A stretch of 64,000 nt of DNA from Elusimicrobia bacterium HGW-Elusimicrobia-1. Its GTDB lineage: Bacteria; Elusimicrobiota; Endomicrobiia; PHAN01. The notes under the pieces are model-generated. The model did no database searches. It had not been told where the DNA came from and saw nothing but the letters and a program-made list of their open reading frames with translations. Numbering within the stretch: the stretch's first letter is position 1; every line of letters starts with the position of its first letter. The position numbers and the translations under genes were made by a program. Below, piece by piece: positions 16,562 to 24,700 of this stretch. Location: contig PHAN01000004.1 of assembly GCA_002841695.1 (NCBI GenBank), positions 84,291 through 148,290 on the forward strand, written 5' to 3'.

Positions 16562-17148
16562 CAAGATACATAATTTACGCTTCCGCGGCGGCCGTCGCCG
16601 TCGTGATTTTCATAATTCTCGATATATTTCTCTCCTATCGCAAGCGAAGGATAAAAAGCGCGGAAGTCCAGAACGATAAATTTTTCTCCGACAAGGATTA
16701 CGAGGTTCTTTACGAGGATTCTTCCGACGGCGGCGGCGCTCTGAGTATGTGGCTGACCAAAGATACAATGCTTTACGGCCGCCCCGACCTGGTGATAAAA
16801 GACAGAGCCACCGGCGATGTGCGCGTGGTGGATTTTAAATCAGGCAACAAGAAACGTTCCATACTGTTTAACTATCAGGTTCAGCTCGCGTCGTACTTTA
16901 TGCTGGTGGAACACGAATTCGGCGTAAAGCCCTCCGCCGGAGTCATAAAATATCTTGAAGACGAGTCCGAGGATTCCATAGCCAACGACCCCGAATTTAA
17001 AGATCGTGTCGTCAGGGAGGCCGTGGCGCTGGCCGAGATGAAAAGAGCGCTTGAAGCCGACGGCACACTTGAAATAAAAAGGAATCATAACGATGCCGTA
17101 AAATGCGGCATCTGCGAGTTTAAAAAAATCTGTCCCGATAAAATATAA
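16558..17148 (+). CDS. Membrane-anchored Cas4/RecB-like PD-(D/E)XK nuclease
   Basis: A 196-residue protein starting at ATG 16558 (ATGA overlap). Residues 3-24 are a transmembrane helix (YIIYASAAAVAVVIFIILDI), followed by basic residues. The nuclease core shows D77 in YGRPDLVI, D92 and K94 in VVDFKSG, and the helix NYQVQLASYFMLVEHEF with Q107/Q109. This matches the Cas4 order GRxD, (D/E)xK, QxxxY. The C-terminal end C183-X2-C186-X5-C192 (CGICEFKKICP) is the Cas4 iron-sulphur triplet. The fourth ligand would come from the 57-residue frame upstream. A UvrD-type helicase gene starts 5 bases later. No CRISPR array is present, so this is not an adaptation gene here. Confidence 0.85.
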   Translation: MTRYIIYASAAAVAVVIFIILDIFLSYRKRRIKSAEVQNDKFFSDKDYEVLYEDSSDGGGALSMWLTKDTMLYGRPDLVIKDRATGDVRVVDFKSGNKKRSILFNYQVQLASYFMLVEHEFGVKPSAGVIKYLEDESEDSIANDPEFKDRVVREAVALAEMKRALEADGTLEIKRNHNDAVKCGICEFKKICPDKI

Positions 17149-17153
17149 AACCG

Positions 17154-19580
17154 ATGGTTGTCGACAAAAAGACCCCGCCGCCCCCTCCTCCGCCTCCTTC
17201 TGCGCCACCGCGTCTGAGCGATCCGGAACACGCAAAAATCGTAGCTCAAATCGCCTCCGCTCTCAAGCCGCATCAGATCCAAATATTTTACCGCGAAGTC
17301 GAGGCGTTCAAAGATTCAGGCCTGCTTCCCGGCATACTCAGAATCGCTTCGCGTCTGAATCCCGAACAACTCGAAACAGTTTTTCACGACCACAAAATCG
17401 GCGGACCGCTGTTGATTCTGGCCTGCGCCGGTTCCGGAAAAACCACTTCGCTTGTTTTCAGAATTATCTTTCTTATACTCAAAGGCGTTCCGCCCACAAG
17501 CATCATCGCGCTCACATTTACCGTCAAGGCCGCCGAAGAAATGCGCTCGCGCGTGCGGCGCTTTATGGACGAACTTTACAAGGACGTCCTGCCCGGCGCC
17601 GACAAGGGAATCATGCTGGCCGAAATAGCGCGGATGTGGATGGGCACGTTTCACTCGGTCGCGCTTAAAATACTCAAGGAAAATATTACGGGTCAGATGA
17701 ATTGTGAACTCGTGGGTCTGCGCCCCGCCTTCGACGTTACGGCCGACAATTATAAAATCATCAAGGCGGCTTTCGACTCTATGATGACCGGTAAAAAAGG
17801 TCTCGGATTCGACGAAGTCGTCTCAAAAATCGAACACGTAAAAAACGAGCTTTTGACCGTCGAGGCATTCAAAAAGAAAGCTACCCGCAAAGAAAAAAAA
17901 TTCGCGGATATTTACGAGTGTTATCAGCAAATGCTCGAACAGCGTCGTTCCATAGATTTTAACGATATGCTCATATATGTGGTGCGGCTGTTCAAGGAAC
18001 ATCCGGAAGTGCTGAAACACTATCAGGACCGCTTCGGCTACGTTATGGTCGACGAGTATCAGGATACGAATTACGCGCAGTACACGCTCTGCAAGCTTCT
18101 TATCGGCGAGCGTCCCGAATTTTTCTGCGTGGGCGACGACGACCAGTCCATTTACGGATGGCGCGGCGCCGACGTAAGAAATATTTTGTTTTTTGAGAAG
18201 GACTATCCCAGCGCCACCCGCGTTAAACTCGTGCGGAATTACCGCTCAACCGCCACAATTATCGCCGCGGCCAACGAAGTTTTCAAAAAAGTAAAACCGA
18301 AGCAGCTTCTCAAAGTAATCGAACCGCCCAAGGACGGCGCCACCGGCGAGCCGCAGTGGGGGGAGAAGATAGCCGTTTATCACGCGCGCGACGAGCGCGA
18401 CGAGATAAAATTCGTGGCCTTTGAAATAAATCGCCTTCGCCGTCTGGAGCCGGAGCTCAAATACGGCGACTTCGCGGTGCTCTACCGAACCAATTCGCAG
18501 AACAAGATGGTAAAGCGGTTTCTGGACGAAGAAAAGATTCCGTGCTCGGTTTACGACCCGCGTTTCTGGTCGCGCCCCGAAGTCAAAAACATTAAAGAAT
18601 ATCTCAGGGTAGTCAATTATTACGCCAGATTTTACGCGGCCAGAAAGTCGCCCGTCGCAGGCGATGATGATTATGATGACGACCGTCCGCAGACGGCCTC
18701 CCGCGCCGTCACTCCGGAAATCCTGGCGCAGGTCAATAAATCGATGAAAGTCGTGCTCACGCTGCCGCCGTCGTCGCTGCACAGGGAATCCTACGCGCGC
18801 GTGACACATCTTATGTCGCCGGCAAATATTCTGACGGACACGGAAACTTTCGAGAATATGAAGATGCGCCTCGGCAGCGAAACCGTCGACGCCAAGAATC
18901 TCGCGCGTTTCCGCGCCCTCGTCGACGAACTTTCGCGCGAGCAGTTGTTCGGCGAAGTTATGCGCGGAATCGTGGAACGCAGCGGCCTGATGTTTCAGCT
19001 CTCGCAGCAATCCGACCTCACCCGCGACGAGGCGGCCGCGCTCAAAGTTTACAAAGACCTCGTCACCGAGGCCGAGGAATTCGAGAAAAATACTTTTGCC
19101 GGCTCGACGAGCGTGCCCATATACGAAAAGATATCGCTGTTTCTGGAAAATATAGAAACCAAATCCCGCGATTCCGAGCAGTCCGCCGTGAAATCCAGGG
19201 AAGACGCCATCAACATAATGACTCTACACTCCGCCAAGGGACTTGAGTTCGACACGGTATTTTTTATCGGGCTTGAAGACAATATAATGCCTCTGAGGCA
19301 TATCGAAGACAAGGAACTCGACAAGAAATCGCTCAGGAAGCGCCGCGACGAGGAACGCCGTCTTTTTTACGTCGGCATAACGCGCGCGAAGAAACGGCTC
19401 TACCTTACTTTCGCCGACGAGCGCGTGTGGTGGGGAAACAAAAATGTGCATTACGGGATATCGCCTTTCATAAAAAGCATACCGAAAAAATTCCATGTGA
19501 AAGGTTCGTACGCGTCGGGAATATTTTCCGCGCTCGTCAGGGCGATTAAGAGCGTCCTGTGGTGGTTCAGCCCCAGTTGA
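17154..19580 (+). CDS. UvrD/PcrA/Rep-family DNA helicase
   Basis: A 3'-5' superfamily 1A helicase of 808 residues. After a proline-rich N-terminus (residues 8-20) and about 60 extra residues, the motifs are P-loop LACAGSGKTT near residue 92, TFTVKAAEEMRSRV, Walker B VMVDEYQDTNYAQ near residue 300, GDDDQSIYGWRGAD, VRNYRSTATI, IMTLHSAKGLEFDTVF and RLFYVGITRAKKRLYL. No nuclease domain is attached, but the gene directly follows the Cas4-like nuclease, so the pair may act as a split RecB/AdnAB-like machine. The C-terminus has a short hydrophobic stretch (SALVRAIKSVLWWF) that might touch the membrane. Confidence 0.9.
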   Translation: MVVDKKTPPPPPPPPSAPPRLSDPEHAKIVAQIASALKPHQIQIFYREVEAFKDSGLLPGILRIASRLNPEQLETVFHDHKIGGPLLILACAGSGKTTSLVFRIIFLILKGVPPTSIIALTFTVKAAEEMRSRVRRFMDELYKDVLPGADKGIMLAEIARMWMGTFHSVALKILKENITGQMNCELVGLRPAFDVTADNYKIIKAAFDSMMTGKKGLGFDEVVSKIEHVKNELLTVEAFKKKATRKEKKFADIYECYQQMLEQRRSIDFNDMLIYVVRLFKEHPEVLKHYQDRFGYVMVDEYQDTNYAQYTLCKLLIGERPEFFCVGDDDQSIYGWRGADVRNILFFEKDYPSATRVKLVRNYRSTATIIAAANEVFKKVKPKQLLKVIEPPKDGATGEPQWGEKIAVYHARDERDEIKFVAFEINRLRRLEPELKYGDFAVLYRTNSQNKMVKRFLDEEKIPCSVYDPRFWSRPEVKNIKEYLRVVNYYARFYAARKSPVAGDDDYDDDRPQTASRAVTPEILAQVNKSMKVVLTLPPSSLHRESYARVTHLMSPANILTDTETFENMKMRLGSETVDAKNLARFRALVDELSREQLFGEVMRGIVERSGLMFQLSQQSDLTRDEAAALKVYKDLVTEAEEFEKNTFAGSTSVPIYEKISLFLENIETKSRDSEQSAVKSREDAINIMTLHSAKGLEFDTVFFIGLEDNIMPLRHIEDKELDKKSLRKRRDEERRLFYVGITRAKKRLYLTFADERVWWGNKNVHYGISPFIKSIPKKFHVKGSYASGIFSALVRAIKSVLWWFSPS

Positions 19581-19601
19581 TTTTTTTTGTATAATAGAGC
19601 T

Positions 19602-19808
19602 GTTGAAAAGCCCTACAAAATGTCATTCTGACCCCCGACCTGTCGGGGGGAAGAATCTCGCCTTTATAATACGGACGGAGAATAAGATTCTTCGCGGAGT
19701 TTATCCTGAGGCAACAGAGATTCTTCGCTACGCTCAGAATGACGCTTGCCGAAGGACTCAGAATGACAGGCGAAGGGTTCAGAATGACAACTAAAATACT
19801 TTTTCAAC
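19602..19808. repeat. Interspersed intergenic repeat with GTTGAAAA terminal inverted repeats (copy 2)
   Basis: A 207-base element bounded by GTTGAAAAG (19602) and CTTTTTCAAC (ending 19808). It contains ACCCCCGACCTGTCGGGGGG, several GATTCTTCGC/TCAGAATGAC units and near-palindromes shared with 5129-5303 and 42627-42697. It resembles a non-autonomous MITE-like element. No gene is seen in it. Confidence 0.75.
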
Positions 19809-19826
19809 GGGCGCATAATAAAAGCC

Positions 19827-20837
19827 ATGAGCGAACAAAGGTTTAAGGAATACCGGCAGACACAAAAGAAAAAACTCGAGATATTCACCCGCGCCAACGC
19901 GCTTGTTTTTGTTATGGCGCTGGCTGCGGCTTTTGTCTGGAGATACTTCTTTCAAAACTATATTTCCGTGGCCCCCGACGCAAAAGTGTTCGGCGGGTCC
20001 AAAGTGTTAAAGGTGGTTTTTTTCGACGTCGGCCAGGGCGATTCCGCCCTCATATCCACGCCGGCCGGCAGACACATTCTCATCGACGCAGGCCCCATAA
20101 AAGGCGTTACCGTCGAAGAATCCGAAGAGGGCGCCTACATATCCGAAGTCGACGCTGCCGAAACCGTGATACTTCCGTACCTCAAACGGAACAATATCAA
20201 ACGGCTCGACGCTGTTGTAATAACGCATCCGCACACCGACCATTTCGGCGGCGCGCTTAAAATCCTCGACGATAAATCCATTTCGATAGGTCTTTTTGTT
20301 GACAACGGCGTGGCCGTGCCGAATCCGCTGTATCTGGATTTGCTCGACAAAGTCCGCCGCCGCGAAATTAAATACTGGTCGCCGTCGGCCGGAGACGTCC
20401 TGCCCGTCGAAGAGGAAGACCTGCGAATCAAGTTTTTGCTTTCAGAGATGCCTTTCGGCAACAAGGATCATTCCGCCATCAACAATTCTTCGCTTGTCGC
20501 CCGCCTCAAGTATAAAAACTTCACAGTTCTTTTTACCGGCGACATCGAAACGGCCGCCGAACTCGAATTGCTCGGATGGAAGACCGACCTTCGCGCCGTC
20601 GTCATTAAAATTCCTCATCACGGTTCGCAGACGTCTTCGACTCTTCCGTTCCTTGAAGTCGTGGCGCCGTCGGCGGCGGTGATAACCTGCGGCAAGGCCA
20701 ATCCCTACGGGCATCCTCACGAGGCGGTGTTGGAGCGGCTTGCCCGGCAGAAAATAAAAACGTTTCGCACCGACGAATCCGGCGCCATCGTGTTTCAGTC
20801 CGACGGCAAAAAATACGTAAATGACACCATAAGATAA
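19827..20837 (+). CDS. ComEC-type metallo-beta-lactamase protein, membrane-anchored, intact active site
   Basis: A 336-residue protein equivalent to the C-terminal domain of ComEC. A basic N-terminus is followed by a transmembrane helix at about residues 25-42 (ALVFVMALAAAFVWRYFF). The MBL fold begins VVFFDVGQGDSALIS, with the metal-binding motif H134-P-H136-T-D138-H139 in VITHPHTDHFGG, then FTGDIETAAE and IKIPHHGSQTSS. All ligands missing from the ComEC copy are present here. The most economical reading is that this protein supplies, on the outer face of the membrane, the phosphodiesterase activity that ComEC has lost (inference). It starts with ATG 19827, 18 bases after a repeat element. 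Confidence 0.88.
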   Translation: MSEQRFKEYRQTQKKKLEIFTRANALVFVMALAAAFVWRYFFQNYISVAPDAKVFGGSKVLKVVFFDVGQGDSALISTPAGRHILIDAGPIKGVTVEESEEGAYISEVDAAETVILPYLKRNNIKRLDAVVITHPHTDHFGGALKILDDKSISIGLFVDNGVAVPNPLYLDLLDKVRRREIKYWSPSAGDVLPVEEEDLRIKFLLSEMPFGNKDHSAINNSSLVARLKYKNFTVLFTGDIETAAELELLGWKTDLRAVVIKIPHHGSQTSSTLPFLEVVAPSAAVITCGKANPYGHPHEAVLERLARQKIKTFRTDESGAIVFQSDGKKYVNDTIR

Positions 20838-20932
20838 TATGGCTCTTTCGCGCAAATTTTACCACGGCAAAGATAAAACATTCGTAACGGCGGTACTTTT
20901 CTTCTGGCGCCTGCACTATGGGAAATTCCGTT

Positions 20933-21430
20933 ATGCGAGACCCCTATCTAAAATTAATAAACGGGTTCAATAAGGCCGGCATACGTTATGTCGTCGTGGG
21001 TGTTTCGGGCATAAATTACTATGTTCGCGATGCATCCCGACTGATTATAACCGGCGATTACGATATGTTCATTTACCCCGAAGTTAAAAATGTCCTATCA
21101 GCCGTTCGAGAGCTTAAAAAACAGGGTTTTATATTGTCAATGTCGGGTCGCGCTATGCCGCTGCGTGCCGTTAAAAAAGTCGTAAGTTTGCGGAAAACTA
21201 TACACGCCGCGAATCATTATGGCTGCGTGGTTGAGTTGTTGCTTGATATTTCGGGATACACATTCGAGGATATTGAAAGCGATGCCCGGTTCTTTCGGGC
21301 TTCCGGTGTGCGCGTGAAAGTAGGTAATCTTGATAAATTGTTGAATTCCAAGAGAATCGCCGACCGTCCAAAAGATAGATTATTTTTGAAACGCCGTCTT
21401 TTGGACGACGTTTTTCCCGAGGGCACTTAA
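20933..21430 (+). CDS. Nucleotidyltransferase-like protein
   Basis: A protein of 165 residues from ATG 20933 (ATG 20918 also in frame). GIRYVVVGVSGINYYVRDAS followed by TGDYDMFI resembles the GxA...T-D-xD core of minimal nucleotidyltransferases. NLDKLLNSKRIADRPKDR resembles their C-terminal 'kD' motif that usually binds the second metal or base. The glycine pair is GV rather than GG, so activity is uncertain. Relatives include antitoxin/toxin nucleotidyltransferases, but no clear partner gene is adjacent; a 44-codon overlapping frame at 20839-20973 is not convincing. Third-position GC is lower than in neighbours, possibly from transfer. Confidence 0.6.
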   Translation: MRDPYLKLINGFNKAGIRYVVVGVSGINYYVRDASRLIITGDYDMFIYPEVKNVLSAVRELKKQGFILSMSGRAMPLRAVKKVVSLRKTIHAANHYGCVVELLLDISGYTFEDIESDARFFRASGVRVKVGNLDKLLNSKRIADRPKDRLFLKRRLLDDVFPEGT

Positions 21431-21492
21431 AATTTCGCGCGAAAAATTTTCCGTCGATAAAAATAGTTAAAAATGCTTTTTTTGTCGAATCA

Positions 21493-21522
21493 TTGACAGG
21501 GCGTTTTGAATTTTGGTATAAG
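21493..21522 (+). promoter_or_regulatory. Sigma-70 type promoter P1 upstream of the giant surface protein
   Basis: A consensus -35 TTGACA at 21493-21498, an 18-base spacer, and TATAAG at 21517-21522 preceded by GG. It lies 190 bases before the ATG of the 3321-residue protein and leaves a leader containing a hairpin. Confidence 0.6.
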
Positions 21523-21541
21523 TTTACAAGAGAATAACCGG

Positions 21542-21586
21542 AGACCGCCCGCGTATGCGCCTTCCATACTGCGCGCGAAGCGGTCT
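21542..21586 (+). promoter_or_regulatory. Leader hairpin downstream of P1
   Basis: AGACCGC (21542-21548) pairs with GCGGTCT (21580-21586), and an inner GTATG pairs with CATAC around a CGCCTTC loop. No U-run follows, so it is not a classical terminator. It could be a leader structure or protein site. It matches no riboswitch class that I recognise. Confidence 0.4.
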
Positions 21587-21634
21587 GTGATAAAAGTCAC
21601 AAAGCCCGCGCGCCCCATATCCGCGCAAAAGTAC

Positions 21635-21663
21635 TTGAAAAAGGTCCGGTTTTCTGCTATACT
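21635..21663 (+). promoter_or_regulatory. Sigma-70 type promoter P2 of the giant surface protein
   Basis: TTGAAA at 21635-21640, a 17-base spacer, and TATACT at 21658-21663 with an extended -10 (TGC just before). It lies 51 bases upstream of ATG 21715. Together with P1 this gives two tandem start points. Confidence 0.65.
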
Positions 21664-21714
21664 TAAAGTAAGAAGCATACTTCACGTTTTAACGTTCGCG
21701 CGCAACAAGCCGAA

Positions 21715-24700
21715 ATGAAAAACAGAGGCGCAATTTCCGCCATCTTTTCAAACGTTAAATCTGCCCGCCGGAACGCGGTATCGGGTGGGCTTTTTGACTT
21801 TGTCCGCAAAACTTCCCTTGCAGCCGTTCGCTCTTTCTTCGTTGTCTCTCTCCTTATAATATCTTCCAAACTAAACGTTTTCGCCACCGGCCAGTCGTTG
21901 GATAGTTGGGTCTGGGTCGCTTCGGCTCCCGTGGCCGCGGCATCGGGCGTATCTGTGGCTGATACAAACACCGACGTATATATTTTTCGGGGCGGCGCAA
22001 TTTCTTTCTTGAAATATTCTCCTACGACGAATAATTGGGTCTGGTTATCATCAGCTCCCGTGGCGACCGGAACCGGGTCGGATTTAGCGTGGGCAGGCGG
22101 TGATTTTATTTATGCGCTGCGCGGCGGTTTCACAAATGAATTTTGGGAGTATCATATTTCCGGCGATTCATGGACGGTAAAAACTGCCCTTACGGTGAAT
22201 GTAAGTTCGGGAGCTTCGCTGGCATGGGCAGGCGGAAACTTTGTATACGCAACCCAAGGCGAAACAGCAGAGTTTTATATGTATGATATAGCAGCAAATG
22301 TATGGGTTTCAACGACATCGCTGCCATTGACAATAGGTGGGGAATGTGAAATTGTCTGGGACGGCGGAAATTATTTATATGTTTATCGTGATAAAGCAAG
22401 CACCACTTTTTATAGATACAACTTAACTACTTACTCCTGGGCGACAGTGACGGGATGGCCGTGGGGAACTTCAACTCCGGGCACTGGTGCATCGTTAGTG
22501 TGGAATAAAGTAACTGACACAAACAATAATTTGTTCGGTCACAGAGGCGCGGGTTCTTCACAGTTTGCAAGGTACTGTATCACCCACAGTTCATGGAACT
22601 GTACTCAAGATGGATTTCCCTATAGCGATCCGGTAGATACTCCATCTGCGATTGACACGTATAGAGGACAAAGGTTGGCAGTTGTTGGTGATTACATATA
22701 CTGTTACGGAGGGAGTGCGGCTGCAAGCGGAAAATATTTTTTACGCTATCGTTGGCGGGACGTTGCCGCTCCCGGCGCAATAACGGGTTTTGCGGCGGCG
22801 ACAGGCGCAACCGGCGGCGAAATAAATCTTTCGTGGACTTCGCCCGGCAACGATAGTTACACGGGAGCCCTCCCCGTCGGGAGCACATTTTACATCCAAT
22901 ACGCCACTTGGACGGGAGTTAATTTTTCCACGGACACGCGCCCTCCGACGGGCGGATATGACCTCTCGATACCCACCGGCCCCGTAACTCCGGGCACAAG
23001 TGTTTATTATACGCTGGGTTCGCTTACCGGCGGCGTGACATATTATTTCAGGATATGGTCGCGCGACAATGCCGGCAACTGGTCGGACATTTCAGTCGGG
23101 GCGACTTCCTGGGCGCAGGTGTTTCCTGTAATACCCGCCAAGCCATCGTGGGTTACGGGGGAAATTGAGGTAACGACCGGCTCCATAAAATGGGTTCTTA
23201 AAAACGAACATACCGACACCGCCGAATTGTTTCTGGCAACCGGTCAGAGCGTGCCACAGCGCATAGTCGGCGCCGAACTCGGTCAGATACTCACGACCGA
23301 GACGACCTCATGGACCGAGTACGACCTCGACCCAAACACCGCCTACACCCGCTACGGCGAGGCGTATCTTGCCACCGGCTCATCGTGGTCGAGCGGACTT
23401 ACGAAATACACGCTGGCCATTCCGCCCGCCGCTCCGACAGCCGTCGCTCTTTCTTATAACACCATAGACGTCTCGTGGGCCGGTTCTCCGACACCCCCGT
23501 CCAAATACATAATCGCCCGTTCCGTCGACAACTTTGCCACTCCATGGTCTACCGCCGCCGTGGTTCTTGCGCCCGGCACCACGCATCAGGATACCGGCCT
23601 TGCGGCCAATACCGGGTACAAATATAGAATCTATGTCATCAACGGCGACGACGTTATGAGTCCCGCTCCCAGCCCCGATTCCGCCGCAACGCTTACTTAT
23701 CCCGCCGCGCCGACGGCCTTCGCCGCCTCGAACGTCTACATCACGTCTATAACCTGGCAGTGGACGGCCTCAGCCGGCGGCGCCGATGGCTATCGCGTAT
23801 ATATGGCATCGTCGCCCTCCACGATGGCCGCCGACGTCGCGGCGGCTACGACTTACGACGAAGACGCCCTGGGAGCCAACGCTCAGTACGGCCGTTTTGC
23901 CGTGGCTTACAACGCCACCGGCGAATCGCTCGCCTCAAATCAGACCACCGTCTACACGATGGCCTTCGCCCCCACGGCCCTTGAAATCACCAATGTTTTT
24001 TCCTCGTCGGTCACGCTTTCCTGGACCGACGGCGTCAATCCCGCCGGCACCATATACGGCGTAGCCCGCGCCGACAGCTCCGGCTTCGCCGGTTCCACCA
24101 CTTTTTATAATTTCTCCGACGGCCTCACCGCCGCCACCGCCTCCGCCGATGGCTTGGGCGGCGGAGCGACTTACTACTTCCGCGTGTGGGCTTTTAACAA
24201 CGGGCAGGTTGCGTCCGCCTACAGTAACGAAGTCAGCACCGTTATGCCCCCGGGCGTTCCGGGCGCTCCCGACGGACTTTACGGCCTCGCGGTATCGACC
24301 ACGGTAATCAAATGGGAATGGAACATAACGCTCAACGCCACTTTCTATCAGATTTGCGGCCCCGACCCCGACACGCTTATTGCCAATATCGAGGACGATG
24401 TTCTGGCGGGCGGCGCCACCACGTGGCTTGAGCACGGGCTGAACCTCAACGCCAATTACACCCGCTACGTGAAAGCCGGCAACGCTTCCGGTCTTTCCGC
24501 CGCTTCGGTCGCGGCGGCCCGTTACACTTACGCTCATCCGCCTGCCGCCCTTGTGGCGGCCGCCGTGTCGTCATCGACGATAAATCTTTCTTGGGATGAT
24601 TCGGGAGCCGCGCAATATCAGGTTTGGGTTTCTACCACAGGCCCCGGAACGGAGCCGCTGACAAACCCCACTACGACCGTCGCGCTGACGTATTCGCACG

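Noticed and set aside
16558..17148. CRISPR adaptation gene cas4
   Set aside because: No repeat-spacer array, cas1 or cas2 in the window; the context is comEC and a helicase.
20839..20973. 44-codon frame overlapping the nucleotidyltransferase start
   Set aside because: No ribosome-binding site, no recognisable motif; considered as an antitoxin partner but not supported.
21429..21450. AT-rich palindrome (AAAATTTCG/CGAAAAATTTT) as terminator
   Set aside because: Weak stem with a bulge and no T-run after it.
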